From Ferrimonas sediminicola (GTDB taxonomy: Bacteria > Pseudomonadota > Gammaproteobacteria > Enterobacterales > Shewanellaceae): a stretch of 64,000 nucleotides of DNA. Both the position numbers and the translations under genes were made by a program. The notes beneath the pieces were generated by a model. That model was not told the DNA's origin and searched no databases. It was given only the letters and a program-made list of their open reading frames with translations. Below are positions 26,804-37,811 of the stretch, one piece after another (positions within the stretch are counted from its first letter, which is position 1; every line of letters starts with the position of its first letter). Where the stretch lies: NCBI RefSeq assembly GCF_005116715.1, contig NZ_SWCI01000003.1:310001-374000 (forward strand), in the 5' to 3' direction.

Positions 26804-27281
26804 TTCAATTTCCTTTGCTGACAATGATGCCTTTAGTGAAATTAGCCCAATGGATTGAACTGGCCAATTGACTGACCCTGATATGCGGCTGCCTCAGGGT
26901 TGGTTTGAACCTTTAGTGGGGGGGGCAGGTGAGAATACTTCTGCCGCTGGCGGCACATTTTTATTAGCCTTGGCATGCCTGTTCTCTGCTGTTTACCGCA
27001 TTCCCCAATCCCTCCGGATGGCGATCCATTCTGGAGGTGCTGTCTAAAGTTTCATGACCCGGTTCGTCACAGGACTCCCTCAACGTTAGCCGGTCTCACC
27101 ATGGTTGATGGTGGAGCGGCCGGTTTCATCTTGAGCGGAACACTGTGGTGAGTCTGGTGGCATCGGCTTAACCCTCACTTATCCTTGGCAAAATCTGAGT
27201 CAATATAACAAGCCTAGACAAGGGGCTGAGTGTTCACCTTGTTCCCAGTTGCGTAGGCTGGTATCAGACTGCGGCTGGAAT
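26804..27281. other. 478-bp gap within the tad locus, no gene seen
   Basis: It separates flp-tadV from the ATPase-rcpC-tadD unit, so it should hold a second promoter for the large operon. An imperfect GGTTGATGG/CCATGG stretch and a G-run are present, but I find no clear sigma70 or sigma54 promoter and no coding frame. Confidence 0.5.
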
Positions 27282-27818
27282 TCAGAGGCCGGGGAGCGTC
27301 AGCGGGGCCAGCATGATCACCAGCCAGCCTATGGCCAGTGCCGGGGCGTAGGGAACCTTGAGTCCGGCCGCTTCATCGGGGCTGGGTTTGAAGTAGGTGC
27401 GGGTTATCAGGCATTGGTAGTAGCGCTTCAAGCTGGCGAGGACACCGTGCCAGCCAACCTGGAAGAAGGCGAAGGAGAGGGTGGTGATGCCACCGGCGAT
27501 GATCCCGAAACAGAGGTTCCAGAACACCATGTAGGGACCCAGTATGGCGCCAATGCCGATCATCAGCTTGACATCCCCTGCGCCGAGCACCCGTTTGGCG
27601 TAGAGAACAATCAACACTCCCCCCGCGACCAGGGCGCCGAGCAGGGAGGTCAGCAGCCCGCTCCAGCCCTCAAACAGGGTTTGCACAATGACCCCGCAGC
27701 TCAGGCTGGCCAGGAACAACCAGTTGGGGATGCGCTCGGTCTTCAGATCGGTGATGACCGCCACCAGAAACACGGCGGAGGTCAGCAGGTATTGGCATTG
27801 CAGCAGGGTTAAGTCCAT
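27282..27818 (-). CDS. tadV: Tad prepilin peptidase
   Basis: 178-aa A24-family aspartic peptidase of the CpaA/TadV type that cleaves Flp and the pseudopilins at the inner membrane. The catalytic Asp residues are Asp24 (in VITDLKTERIPNW) and Asp82 (in the GAGDVKLM motif). There are about five hydrophobic helices, and it lacks the methyltransferase domain of PilD, as TadV does. It lies 90 nt after flp, with a hairpin in between. Confidence 0.93.
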   Translation of the reverse strand: MDLTLLQCQYLLTSAVFLVAVITDLKTERIPNWLFLASLSCGVIVQTLFEGWSGLLTSLLGALVAGGVLIVLYAKRVLGAGDVKLMIGIGAILGPYMVFWNLCFGIIAGGITTLSFAFFQVGWHGVLASLKRYYQCLITRTYFKPSPDEAAGLKVPYAPALAIGWLVIMLAPLTLPGL

Positions 27819-27833
27819 GAAACCCCCTCTAGC

Positions 27834-27871
27834 AAAAGAGAGGAGCCTGGGCCTGGGGCCATGCTCCTCTC
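27834..27871 (-). terminator. Hairpin between flp and tadV
   Basis: GAGAGGAGC and GCTCCTCTC form a 9-bp stem on the minus strand, followed by TTTTGC. It is probably a leaky terminator that keeps the pilin transcript more abundant than the assembly genes. Confidence 0.65.
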
Positions 27872-27908
27872 CATTATTATGATGAGTGTCCGAGGTACTC
27901 GCGGGCCA

Positions 27909-28106
27909 TTATTGGCCGGTACAGGTACCGTCCCCATCGGCATCAACGGCGTCACACAGATTGACAATGGAGTCGGTTGCCTCGGTACCCAACTGGGTGA
28001 ACGCGATCACCATGCCGCCGACCACCAGACTACCGGCAATGGCGTATTCCACTGCCGACAAGCCGCTCTCGTCATTCCAAAATTCTACAAGTGCTTTCTT
28101 GAACAT
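27909..28106 (-). CDS. flp: Flp major pilin
   Basis: 65-aa prepilin with leader MFKKALVEFWNDESG, cleavage expected after Gly15, and mature start LSAVEYAIAGSLVVGGMVIAF with the Flp-type Glu5-Tyr6. The C-terminal part has Cys51 and Cys62 bracketing D-x2-D-x-D-G-D-G, a calcium-loop-like motif. GGAG is 8 nt before the ATG. It heads the tad locus and is followed by tadV. Family assignment is secure; the loop's role is inference. Confidence 0.95.
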   Translation of the reverse strand: MFKKALVEFWNDESGLSAVEYAIAGSLVVGGMVIAFTQLGTEATDSIVNLCDAVDADGDGTCTGQ

Positions 28107-28184
28107 AACTATATCTCCGCGCAGTTAGCTTGACAGCTGAATTTATCTTCCTGGAATGTGCCCGAGCGATAGGGTAAGAGGTTG

Positions 28185-28211
28185 CTCGACACTGAACTAA
28201 ACTTAGTCGAG
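28185..28211. promoter_or_regulatory. Inverted repeat in the flp upstream region
   Basis: CTCGAC and GTCGAG arms enclose ACTAAACTTAGT-like sequence, about 80-105 nt upstream of the flp start. It is a candidate operator, or an end-of-transcript hairpin for the L,D-transpeptidase gene, without a T-tract. Confidence 0.35.
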
Positions 28212-28287
28212 AAATTTTGCCCCCGCCTATCCTGAAGTTGCGAAAAATGTCACCGAAATGAACCTTGCGAGATAAATTTCTTTAATA

Positions 28288-29667
28288 TCATGTGGATACG
28301 CGATTAAAAATGGCTGTTTTTTCAACTTGAATAAGGTTGTATATATCGGGAACTATGGTCGCCCCATGTTCTCCATGGGGCCAGGCGGGCATATAGACAA
28401 TATACACATTGGCCGTTGTCCCAATTGACTGGGTCAGGGTAATCCCCTCAGATTGCGCCTGCTTGAGCCTCTGTCTATGTTGAGGCGGAATATTTCTTCC
28501 CAGATAATCGAGTAGGAGATCGATATCCTGTATACGGATACAACCATGACTCAGGGCGCGCTGTGAGCGGCGAAACAGCCTTTTCTCCGGGGTGTCGTGC
28601 AGGAAGATGGCGCGGCTGTTCACCAGGTTGAGCCTGGCCTTGCCCAGGGCGTTGTTGCTGCCGGGTCTCTGCCTTAGCTGGTAGGTCGATAGCAGGGTGC
28701 TCAACTCTCCGGCGGGCACCTTGTTCCAGGATAACGGCTCTGCCTGGGGAGTCCGCGGGTTAATCAGTTCGAACCCTTTGCGCTTCAGGCTGTGGGGATC
28801 CCGCTGGTAGGCGGGCAGCAATTCGCCGCGGATGATGCTCCATGGCGGTGTCCAACTGGGGTTCAGGGTGATCGAGGCGAAACGGCTGTTGAGCCTGGGG
28901 GTGGGCGTGTCTGGCGCTCCGACAATGACCGGCAGCACCAGCTGGATGCTCTGGTCCCTCAGTGCCAGCAACTGGTAGTGGGGCAGGTTGACCAGTATGG
29001 CGTCGCCGTTCATCTTGGCGGGCAGTTGCAGCCATTGGCGTAGGCTGAAACGAATGGCCGCCAAGCGCCGCTGGTTGTCCATCTGCAGGGCATCAATGGT
29101 GGCCGGGGAGAGGTGACCGCTGGCGGGCAGCTGCGTCCGGGATTGGAACCGCCGCAGGGCGTCAGTCAGCGGCGGGTCCCACACGGCGCGTTTTTCCAGC
29201 TGCGGGGGCAGGGTTTCTCCCAGCCTGGCGGCCAGGAGGCGGCGAAGCTTGACCAGGTCAGGGTGGGCCTGGCCCAGAGACAGGCCGGAGATGGCGGCAA
29301 AGTCGGGTCTGGGCAGGTTGGCCAGCTTTTGCTCCTGGGCAAGCGCTGCCCTCAGGCGCCTGAAGGCGTCGTAATCCGGAGTCTGGGCGCGTGCCCAGGC
29401 GGCCAGCTCCGGCCCGGAGTGCAGTCGACCCAGGGTGGCCAGTCCTGGGGCGGGATCGGTATCGCGGAGCTCGGCCTGGATCCGGACGAAACGCTCTGCG
29501 AGTGCCTGTGCCCTTTCCGGGGTTTGGGGCTGCTCGTCGCCGATTCCCAGATCCCACAGCAGCTGATACCAACTGTCAGACCACTCCTGAGCGCCGGGCG
29601 AGGGCCACGAAGGCTGGGCCTGCAGCGGCAGAGAGAGAGTCAGCAGCAGTAGCAGCAACCCTTTCAT
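28288..29667 (-). CDS. L,D-transpeptidase (YcbB-like)
   Basis: 459-aa exported peptidoglycan cross-linking enzyme. Signal peptide MKGLLLLLLTLSLPLQAQ. A helical middle follows, then a peptidoglycan-binding-like segment (about 185-215, ALRRFQSRTQLPASGHLSPATIDAL). The YkuD domain (about 240-400) contains the catalytic motif LSHGCIRI, with the active Cys near residue 376. It is shorter than E. coli LdtD (about 615 aa). ATG 29667 is chosen over 29670 because AGGAGG is 4 nt from the former. The start overlaps the araC-type stop (TGATG), so it is translationally coupled. Confidence 0.87.
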   Translation of the reverse strand: MKGLLLLLLTLSLPLQAQPSWPSPGAQEWSDSWYQLLWDLGIGDEQPQTPERAQALAERFVRIQAELRDTDPAPGLATLGRLHSGPELAAWARAQTPDYDAFRRLRAALAQEQKLANLPRPDFAAISGLSLGQAHPDLVKLRRLLAARLGETLPPQLEKRAVWDPPLTDALRRFQSRTQLPASGHLSPATIDALQMDNQRRLAAIRFSLRQWLQLPAKMNGDAILVNLPHYQLLALRDQSIQLVLPVIVGAPDTPTPRLNSRFASITLNPSWTPPWSIIRGELLPAYQRDPHSLKRKGFELINPRTPQAEPLSWNKVPAGELSTLLSTYQLRQRPGSNNALGKARLNLVNSRAIFLHDTPEKRLFRRSQRALSHGCIRIQDIDLLLDYLGRNIPPQHRQRLKQAQSEGITLTQSIGTTANVYIVYMPAWPHGEHGATIVPDIYNLIQVEKTAIFNRVST

Positions 29668-30440
29668 CATACCTCCTGGAGATGGGCGTCAGGATGGCGG
29701 CACTGGAGGTAGCGATGGAAGGCGTGGCTGTGTTTGCCCTTGCTGGCGTCCTGTTTGAACTCCGAGGGCGTGATCCCGTAATGCGCCTTGAATGCCCGGC
29801 AGAAGTGTGACGGGGTGGAGAACCCCAGCTTGTAGGCGACGGAAGCGATATTCAGTCCCTCATCCTGCAGGGCTTCCGGAGCCGCCTCCAGGCGTCGGCA
29901 CACCAGATAGAGGCTGAATTTGAGTCCCAACTGTTGACGAAACAGGTGACACAGCCTGCTGTCACTGATGCCCGCTTCCTGGGCCAGTTGCTGCAGCGAC
30001 AACGGCTGTTCGAACCGCTGCTCTATGCTGTCCAGCACGCACCGCAGCTTCTGGTGGGTGGGGCGCTGGCTGTGCCCGGGGGCATAGAAGTCGCTGTTGA
30101 GCAGCAGCTTCAGCTCAATCGCTTCCGAGGGGGAGAGTGGCAGGGTGAACACCTGGGCGATTCGCAGCGACAGGGCGAGCCTGAGCAGTGGGATGGTGAG
30201 CCTGGGCATCAGCCAGATCATCTGCCGCCGGGGTTGCTGCTGCCTGAGCTCCCGGGCACGGCTGACCTCGGCCGGACTCTGGGTATCGAACTCAATGAGA
30301 CAGGGGTGGTCGCCATGATCAAGCTGATCGAAGGGCGTGGTGTCCACCGATACGGCATCGGCAAGCTGGCTGCGAATACGCTCCGAAGGGAGTTGGGCAA
30401 AGTGGGCAATCACCACTTTGGGCACGTCCGTTGTCAACAT
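29667..30440 (-). CDS. AraC-family transcriptional regulator
   Basis: 257-aa protein with a C-terminal double helix-turn-helix AraC domain (about 140-240). The first helix pair is PLSLQQLAQEAGISDSRLCHLFRQQLGLKF. The second is NIASVAYKLGFSTPSHFCRAFKAHYGITPSEFKQ, the signature. The N-terminal domain is not a recognisable cupin; part of it (VFTLPLSPSEAIELKLLLNS) looks receiver-like. It forms an operon with the L,D-transpeptidase and lies just before the tad locus, so it may govern cell-wall or pilus genes. Targets unknown. Confidence 0.85.
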   Translation of the reverse strand: MLTTDVPKVVIAHFAQLPSERIRSQLADAVSVDTTPFDQLDHGDHPCLIEFDTQSPAEVSRARELRQQQPRRQMIWLMPRLTIPLLRLALSLRIAQVFTLPLSPSEAIELKLLLNSDFYAPGHSQRPTHQKLRCVLDSIEQRFEQPLSLQQLAQEAGISDSRLCHLFRQQLGLKFSLYLVCRRLEAAPEALQDEGLNIASVAYKLGFSTPSHFCRAFKAHYGITPSEFKQDASKGKHSHAFHRYLQCRHPDAHLQEV

Positions 30441-30577
30441 AGTTACCCCATTGGTTTTTTTGAGTGTGGCTGTGCTTCTGTTGGGACAGCTTTGTATTAA
30501 CAGCTAGTACATGCAGGGCGTTTGCGCAAAGAAATCACTCTGTTAGATGGGGTAATCCTGGGGCTCGGAAAACACAA

Positions 30578-30596
30578 AGCCCGCTCTGGGCGGGCT
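30578..30596 (-). terminator. Intrinsic terminator after yciB
   Basis: On the minus strand AGCCCGC and GCGGGCT pair, followed by TTGTGTTTT. It lies about 35 nt past the yciB stop. Confidence 0.7.
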
Positions 30597-30632
30597 CTGG
30601 CGAGGATTCGCCTTGATGCGGGCGTCGATGAA

Positions 30633-31184
30633 CTAGTCCGACTTGTCCTGGGGCTTGAAATCCTTGGGCAGGTGACGATAGAGGTAGAGGATGGTGAGCA
30701 GGGTGTAGACCAGGGTCATCCCCATCAGGCCAAACACCTTGAAGTTGACCCAGGTCTCCTGGGGCATATTGAAGGCGATGTAGAGGTTGAGTATGCCACT
30801 GGCGATAAAGAACACCACCCAGGCCAGGCTGGTGCGGCGCCATACCGTGTCGGCCAGGGGCATCTCCTTGCCCAGCATCGCCTTGAGCAGGGACTTGTTC
30901 ATCAGTTCGGCCACCAGCAGGGCACCGGCAAACAGGAACTGCACTATGGTGACCTTCCATTTGATGAAGGCGTCGTCCCTGAGCACCATGGTCAGGGTGC
31001 CAAACACCGCCACCAGGGCAAAGGTGATCAGGTGCTGCTTCTCCACCCGCTTATAGAGCAGGTAGAGCAGGGCGATCTGCACCGCCGAGGCCGCCACCAG
31101 GGCGCCACTGGCCAGGTAGATGTCGTAAAACTTGTAGATGGCGAAAAACACCAGCAGGGGCAGGAAATCGAGGATCTGTTTCAT
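30633..31184 (-). CDS. yciB: Inner-membrane septation/intermembrane protein YciB
   Basis: 183-aa protein with five hydrophobic helices. The sequence MKQILDFLPLLVFFAIYKFYDIYLASGAL and VFFIASGILNLYIAFNMPQETWVNFKVFG is typical of the YciB (IspZ, septation protein A) family, about 180 aa. It affects envelope synthesis and septation. GAGAG precedes the ATG. As in many gammaproteobacteria it lies next to the trp operon. Confidence 0.95.
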   Translation of the reverse strand: MKQILDFLPLLVFFAIYKFYDIYLASGALVAASAVQIALLYLLYKRVEKQHLITFALVAVFGTLTMVLRDDAFIKWKVTIVQFLFAGALLVAELMNKSLLKAMLGKEMPLADTVWRRTSLAWVVFFIASGILNLYIAFNMPQETWVNFKVFGLMGMTLVYTLLTILYLYRHLPKDFKPQDKSD

Positions 31185-31240
31185 TGGCTCTCTGTCATCC
31201 GGGGGCAGGCGGACAGTCTAACCAATAGCACAGGGGCAGG

Positions 31241-31270
31241 AAAGGCGGCGCCCCGAAGGGAGCCGCCTTT
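31241..31270 (-). terminator. Hairpin after trpA
   Basis: AAAGGCGGC and GCCGCCTTT form a 9-bp stem, 11 nt past the trpA stop. The following tract is only TTCCTG, so termination may be partial. Confidence 0.55.
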
Positions 31271-31280
31271 GGCGCGGGTT

Positions 31281-32089
31281 TTAGTCAACTTTGCGAGTGG
31301 CGTCCTTCATGGCTCGGGTAAACCGGGTCAACTCCTCGGTCATACGCTTGGAATCACCCTGATATTTCTCGATGATTTTCACCGTAGCGCTGCCGGCGAT
31401 GGCCCCGGCGGCCCCGGCGGCGACGGCGTCACGCACCTGCCGGGGCTCGGAGATGCCGAAGCCCAGGATCGCCGGCGGCGCCTTGAACGCCCTGAGGCGC
31501 TCCAGCAGGGGACCGACGGGCATTCCGGCCTTGGTCTCGGTGCCGGTGACCCCGGCGCGAGAGAGCAGGTAGGTGTAGCCCTCCCCCCGTTCGGAGACCG
31601 CCTTCAGGGTCTGTTCATCGCCGTTGGGTGGGGCAACAAAGATGGGGGCGATGCCGTGACGGCGGGCGGCGTCGGCGAACTCCTGGCTCTCCTCCACCGG
31701 CAGGTCCGCCACCAGCACCGAGTCGATGCCGGTCTCCTGGCAGCGGCGGTAGAAGGTGTCCAGACCAGGTGAGAACACCAGGTTGGCGTACACCAGCAGG
31801 CCGATGGGCAGTTGGGGGTAACGCTCACGCACCTGGGCCAGCAGCTGGAAGCAGCCTTCCGGAGTGGTGCCGGCGTTCAGGGCACGCACTGTGGCGTTCT
31901 GGATGGTGGGGCCGTCCGCCAGCGGGTCGGAGAAGGGGATCCCCAGCTCCAGGGCGTCGGCGCCACCGGCCACCAGGGCGTCGATCACCGCCAGGGTCTG
32001 GTTGGGGTGGGGGTCGCCCAGGGTAACGAAGGGGACGAAGGCGCCTTCGCCTTTCGTATTCAGGGTGTCAAACAGGGTCTGGTAACGGC

Positions 32090-32093
<4 letters not shown>
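31281..32093 (-). CDS. trpA: Tryptophan synthase alpha subunit
   Basis: 270-aa TIM-barrel enzyme that cleaves indole-3-glycerol phosphate and passes indole to TrpB. Catalytic residues are seen in [20 protein letters not shown] (Glu, Asp), and the phosphate loop in GFGISEP. GTG is the start, overlapping the trpB stop as GTGA. It is the last gene of the trp operon. Confidence 0.97.
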
Positions 32094-33277
<1,184 letters not shown>

Positions 33278-33286
33278 GGGGCTTCC

Positions 33287-34639
33287 TCAGTAGTGACGCA
33301 GACCGGCAAAGGCCTGGGCTATTTTGTCTTGGTCTTTCAGGCCGGGAGCGGATTCCAGGCCTGAGTTGAGATCCAGTCCCAGGAAGCCGGCGGCGGCCGC
33401 TTCCTGGACATTGTCCGGTGACAGGCCACCGGCCAGCATGGCACGGCGCCGTTCGTTACCCACCAGGGACCAGTCGAAGGGGGTGCCTGTGCCGCCAAAC
33501 TGACCTGCCCTGGCGCTGTCGAACAGCAGCCGGTCGGCGTTGGTCACCCGGTTGCTGCCGTCGGGCTTGACCGCCTTCCAGACCTGGGCGCCACCCAGCA
33601 GCGGTCTTAGGGCGTCGATGTAGGTCTCGTCCTCAACACCGTGCAGCTGCACCGCGTGCAGCTTGAGGTCGTTGGCCAGCCTGGCCACGGTGTCCGCCGA
33701 TTCGTTGACGAACACGCCGACGAAGCGCAGGTCGGCCGCCTGGCGCAGGTTGGCCGCCTGTTCCGGGGTGACGCAGCGGGGCGACTTGGCGGCGAAGATC
33801 AGTCCGCCGTAGAGGGCGCCGGCCTCGGCCACCGCCTTGACATCGGCTTCGCGGGTGAGGCCGCACACCTTGTTTTCCCCGAAGATCAGCTGGCGACAGG
33901 CCTGGTCAATATTGGTTTGGGCGGTCAGTTGGCTGCCCACCAGGAAGGCGTCGGCCAGGGGGGCCAGGCGGCGCACATCACTGTGGCTGGCGATGCCGGA
34001 CTCGCTGATCACCACCCGGTCTTGGGGGATCTTCGGTGCCAGGCGCTCGGTGGTGGCCAAGTCCACGGAGAGATCCCGCAGGTCGCGGTTGTTGATGCCG
34101 ATGATGCGGGCACCCAGACCGATGGCTCGCTCCAGCTCGGTTTCGTTGCTGACCTCGGTGAGGATATCCAGCGCCAGCGCCTCGGCCTCCTCGGCCAGGG
34201 CCAGGTACTGCTCATCATCCAGCACCGACAGCATCAGCAGGGCGGCGTCGGCGCCCATATGGCGGGCCAGACGCAGCTGCCGACGATCCACCACGAAATC
34301 CTTGCACAACACCGGAACGCCGACCGCGCTCCGCACCGCTTTCAGGTACTCGAAGTCCCCCTGGAAGAACTGCTCGTCGGTGAGCACTGAGATGGCGGCG
34401 GCGTACTTGTCGTAGGTGGTGGCGATGGCCACCGGATCGAACTTTGGACGGATCAGCCCCTTGGAGGGACTGGCCTTCTTGCACTCCAGGATGAAGCCGG
34501 TGTTGCCACCCTTAAGGGCGTCATACAGGGAACGGTCGCTGGGGGCGGCGCGACTGCGCAGCAGCTCGCCGTAACGCTGATCCAACCGGCGGATGTGTTG
34601 CGCCTTGGTGGCGACGATCTTGCCTAAGATGGTACTCAC
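33287..34639 (-). CDS. trpCF: Fused indole-3-glycerol-phosphate synthase / phosphoribosylanthranilate isomerase
   Basis: 450-aa bifunctional enzyme. The TrpC domain (about 1-255) shows ILECKKASPSKG, LCKDFVVD and VISESGIAS. The TrpF domain (about 258-450) shows KVCGLTREADV, VGVFVN, VQLHGVED and GLDLNSGLESAPG. The fusion order C-F is the enterobacterial and Shewanella type. The GTG start directly abuts the trpD stop. Confidence 0.97.
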   Translation of the reverse strand: MSTILGKIVATKAQHIRRLDQRYGELLRSRAAPSDRSLYDALKGGNTGFILECKKASPSKGLIRPKFDPVAIATTYDKYAAAISVLTDEQFFQGDFEYLKAVRSAVGVPVLCKDFVVDRRQLRLARHMGADAALLMLSVLDDEQYLALAEEAEALALDILTEVSNETELERAIGLGARIIGINNRDLRDLSVDLATTERLAPKIPQDRVVISESGIASHSDVRRLAPLADAFLVGSQLTAQTNIDQACRQLIFGENKVCGLTREADVKAVAEAGALYGGLIFAAKSPRCVTPEQAANLRQAADLRFVGVFVNESADTVARLANDLKLHAVQLHGVEDETYIDALRPLLGGAQVWKAVKPDGSNRVTNADRLLFDSARAGQFGGTGTPFDWSLVGNERRRAMLAGGLSPDNVQEAAAAGFLGLDLNSGLESAPGLKDQDKIAQAFAGLRHY

Positions 34640-35668
34640 TTACACCGCCTCCCGTTGGCTGAGCTGGGCAAAGTCACGGATCAGTTGCAGCGGCTTGGCG
34701 GCGTCCATGGTGGCCAGGGCCAGTTCGGTGCCGGCCTTCATGCTGTCCACCTTGCCGGACAGGTAGAGGGCGGCGCCGGCGTTGACCGCCACCGCCGCCC
34801 GCTGGGCGTCGGTGCCACCGCCACCGAGCAGCTGCTCGGAAATGACGCGGTTCTCCTCGGGTTCGCCGCCACGGATGGCGGCCAGATCATACTGGCTGAC
34901 CCCCAGGTCGGCGGGGCTGAAGCGTCGCTCCACCAGTTCGCCACCGAGGATCTCCAGCGCCCGGCTGTCGCCGTGGATGGCCAGCTCATCCAGGCCGCTG
35001 CCGTGAACCACCAAGGCGCGCTCCACACCCAGGGAGCGGAGCACCTCGGCGATGGGGCGGATCAGCTCCGGGGCGTAGACTCCCAGCAGCATCTGGTTGG
35101 GGCGGGCCGGGTTGATCAGCGGCCCCAGCACATTGAACAAGGTACGGGTTTTCATCACCTGACGCACCGGGGCGGCGTGGCGCATGCCGGCGTGGTAGTG
35201 GGGGGCAAACAGGAAGGTCACCCTTAGGCTCTCCAGGCATCGGGCTGAGTGAGCCGGGCACATGGTCAGGTTGACCCCGAACTGGCTGAGCAGATCCGAG
35301 GCGCCGGAGCGGGAGGAGACGCTGCGGCTGCCGTGCTTGGCCACCCGGGCGCCGGCGGCGGCAGCCACGAAGGTGGCGGTGGTGGAGATGTTGATGGTAT
35401 TGGCGCCGTCGCCACCGGTGCCGACGATGTCGATCAGGTCACCTTGTGGGCGGGGGAAGGGGCGGGCCGCTTCGCGCAGCGCCTCGGCGGCGCCGGTGAT
35501 CTCTTCGATGTGCTCGCCGCGCAGCTTGAGGGCGATCAGCACACAGGCCAGCTCCACTTCGCTGACTTCGCCGTGGACCACATAGCTGAACAGGGTCTTG
35601 GCCTGTTCCCGGGAGAGGGGCTGGCCCTCGAACAGCTGGGTCATCATCTTTTGTACTGGGGTCAGCAT
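34640..35668 (-). CDS. trpD: Anthranilate phosphoribosyltransferase
   Basis: 342-aa enzyme adding the phosphoribosyl group to anthranilate. Motifs: [17 protein letters not shown] (PRPP binding), [18 protein letters not shown], and the region [24 protein letters not shown], which carries the anthranilate-site Arg. It is a stand-alone TrpD, not fused to TrpG as in E. coli. It overlaps trpG by 7 nt. Confidence 0.97.
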   Translation of the reverse strand: MLTPVQKMMTQLFEGQPLSREQAKTLFSYVVHGEVSEVELACVLIALKLRGEHIEEITGAAEALREAARPFPRPQGDLIDIVGTGGDGANTINISTTATFVAAAAGARVAKHGSRSVSSRSGASDLLSQFGVNLTMCPAHSARCLESLRVTFLFAPHYHAGMRHAAPVRQVMKTRTLFNVLGPLINPARPNQMLLGVYAPELIRPIAEVLRSLGVERALVVHGSGLDELAIHGDSRALEILGGELVERRFSPADLGVSQYDLAAIRGGEPEENRVISEQLLGGGGTDAQRAAVAVNAGAALYLSGKVDSMKAGTELALATMDAAKPLQLIRDFAQLSQREAV

Positions 35669-36258
35669 AGGGGCGAGTCCTCGGTCAGCAGGGTCAGGGT
35701 TCGGGTCAGCAGACCGCTGCCCTCCAGGGTCAATATGGATTCGGGGTGGAACTGGAAGCCCACCGCTCGGTGCTCGGGATGGACCACCGCCATGGGCATG
35801 GTGTTTACCTTGGCGGGCACATGCAGGCAGTCAGGGACCTCCTCGGCCACCAGGCTGTGATAACGGGCTACCGGCAGGGGGTTGGCCAGGCCGGCGAACA
35901 GTGGGCCGCCGTCATGGATCATTGGGCTGGCCTTGCCGTGGACCACCTCTCCGGCGAAGCCGACCCTGCCGCCATAGTGCTCCACCAGGGCCTGGTGGCC
36001 CAGGCAGATCCCCAGGATCGGCAGCTTGCCCGCCACCAGTTCGAGAAGCCGCATCATGCAGCCGGCCTCGGCGGGGGCGCCGGGGCCCGGGCTGAGCACC
36101 AGTATCGCGTCACCGTGCTGCTTCAGCAGTTTGTCAGCCAACTGCCGGGCATCGATGTCGTTGCGGTAAACGGTCACCGGGTGGCCCAGGCTGCGGAACT
36201 GGTCCACCAGGTTCCAGGTGAAGGAGTCGAAGTTGTCCAGCAGGATGATGGGGTTCAC
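35662..36258 (-). CDS. trpG: Anthranilate synthase glutamine amidotransferase component
   Basis: 198-aa class I glutamine amidotransferase supplying ammonia to TrpE. The nucleophile is in [15 protein letters not shown], and the catalytic His-Glu pair in [12 protein letters not shown]. The oxyanion-hole region is [12 protein letters not shown]. The GTG start overlaps the trpE stop as GTGA. Confidence 0.96.
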   Translation of the reverse strand: MNPIILLDNFDSFTWNLVDQFRSLGHPVTVYRNDIDARQLADKLLKQHGDAILVLSPGPGAPAEAGCMMRLLELVAGKLPILGICLGHQALVEHYGGRVGFAGEVVHGKASPMIHDGGPLFAGLANPLPVARYHSLVAEEVPDCLHVPAKVNTMPMAVVHPEHRAVGFQFHPESILTLEGSGLLTRTLTLLTEDSPLC

Positions 36259-37811
36259 AGCTCACCTCCCATGGCGCGGATCACCGCCATCGCCTTGTTG
36301 CGGGTTTCGTCGGCTTCCGACTGGGGGTCGGAGTCATAGACCACCCCGGCACCGGCCTGGACGTGGGCGGTACCGTCATTGACCAGGGCGGAACGGATGA
36401 CGATGCAGGTGTCCATGTCACCACGGCCGGTGAGGTAGCCCACGGCCCCGCCATAGCTGCCGCGGCGCTCCCCCTCCGCCCGGCGCAGCAGCTGGGCGGC
36501 GCGCACCTTGGGGGCGCCGGTGAGGGTGCCCATGTTCATGCAGGCCTGGTAGGCGTGCAGGGCGTCGAGGTCCTCACGCAACTGGCCGGTAACCCGGCTG
36601 ACCAGATGCATCACGTGGCTGTATCTGTCCACCTTTAGCAATTCGGGGATGCGGCGGCTGCCGGGCTGGCTGATGCGGGCGATGTCGTTGCGGGCCAGGT
36701 CCACCAGCATCAGGTGCTCGGCGGTCTCCTTGGCATCCTGGCGCAGATCCAGCTCGATGCGGGCATCCAGATCATGGTCCAGGCTGCCATCGGCGCGCCG
36801 GCCCCGGCGCCGGGTGCCAGCGATGGGGTAGATCTCCACCTGATTGGAGTCGGCGCCATACTTGAGGGCACTCTCGGGGGAGGCGCCGAACAGGGTGAAG
36901 GTCTCATCCTGCATCACAAACATGTAGGGGCTGGGGTTGTCCCGGCGCAGCCGGCGATAGGCTTGAATGGGTGCCGGGCAGGGTAGGGAGAAGCGGCGGG
37001 CGGGTACCACCTGGAAGATGTCACCGGCTCGGATGTGCTCCTTTAGTTGTTCCACCCAGGCGCGATAGTGGGCATCGTCCTGGTTGACGGTCACCGCCAC
37101 CGGGGCGGGGGCGGCGGGCTCATCGGCGCCGGTGAAACCGTCGATGCGCCGGGCCAGTTCGCTCAGGGACTGACTCAGGTGGTGCTGGCTCATCTCGGCG
37201 TTCTCGCCTCCGAACAGGGCGCCCACCAGACGGGCGGAGCGGCGCAGGTGATCCAGCACCAGGGTCTGCTCCGCCAGGTAGAACAGGTAGTCCGGGCAGT
37301 TGTTGGGCCCGTCGCTGACCTGCGGCAGGGGTTCCACTGTCGCCACCAGATCGAAGGCGAAGCTGCCTGCCAGCATCAGTGACTGGGCACAGGCGTCGTC
37401 GTGGTCGATGGCCGTCAGGATGCCTCGCAACACCGACAGCGGTGACAGGGCCTTGAGGCGGCTGTCCTCGTCCAGGGCCCGGGACTGCTCTGGCACCGTC
37501 AGCGTCAGCTGGCGGTTGCCGGCAGTCGGGGCAAAGCCTGCCAGGGCATCGGCCAGGTGGGGCAGCAGGCTCTCCCCGTTGGCACTGAGGGCGCGGCATA
37601 CCACGGTGGCGCCTCGGCACTCGATGCGCAGGGCGGCGGCCAGCATCAGCAGGCTCTGGGTGCCGGTCTTGGTGGCCACCTCGGCGGATTCCAGCAGCAT
37701 GGTGTTGGCCACGCCATCGGCCAGGTACTGGAACAGCTCCGCCGGCTGATGCTGGTATTTGCAACTCAGGGTCAGGGTGTGACTCTGGCCCGGTTTGAGG
37801 GATGCGATCAC
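36255..37811 (-). CDS. trpE: Anthranilate synthase component I
   Basis: 518-aa chorismate-binding enzyme. The N-terminal domain contains [27 protein letters not shown], including the LLESA-type tryptophan feedback motif. The catalytic domain has [36 protein letters not shown] and [15 protein letters not shown]. The GTG start overlaps the stop of the preceding DAHP synthase gene (GTGA). Confidence 0.97.
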   Translation of the reverse strand: MIASLKPGQSHTLTLSCKYQHQPAELFQYLADGVANTMLLESAEVATKTGTQSLLMLAAALRIECRGATVVCRALSANGESLLPHLADALAGFAPTAGNRQLTLTVPEQSRALDEDSRLKALSPLSVLRGILTAIDHDDACAQSLMLAGSFAFDLVATVEPLPQVSDGPNNCPDYLFYLAEQTLVLDHLRRSARLVGALFGGENAEMSQHHLSQSLSELARRIDGFTGADEPAAPAPVAVTVNQDDAHYRAWVEQLKEHIRAGDIFQVVPARRFSLPCPAPIQAYRRLRRDNPSPYMFVMQDETFTLFGASPESALKYGADSNQVEIYPIAGTRRRGRRADGSLDHDLDARIELDLRQDAKETAEHLMLVDLARNDIARISQPGSRRIPELLKVDRYSHVMHLVSRVTGQLREDLDALHAYQACMNMGTLTGAPKVRAAQLLRRAEGERRGSYGGAVGYLTGRGDMDTCIVIRSALVNDGTAHVQAGAGVVYDSDPQSEADETRNKAMAVIRAMGGEL

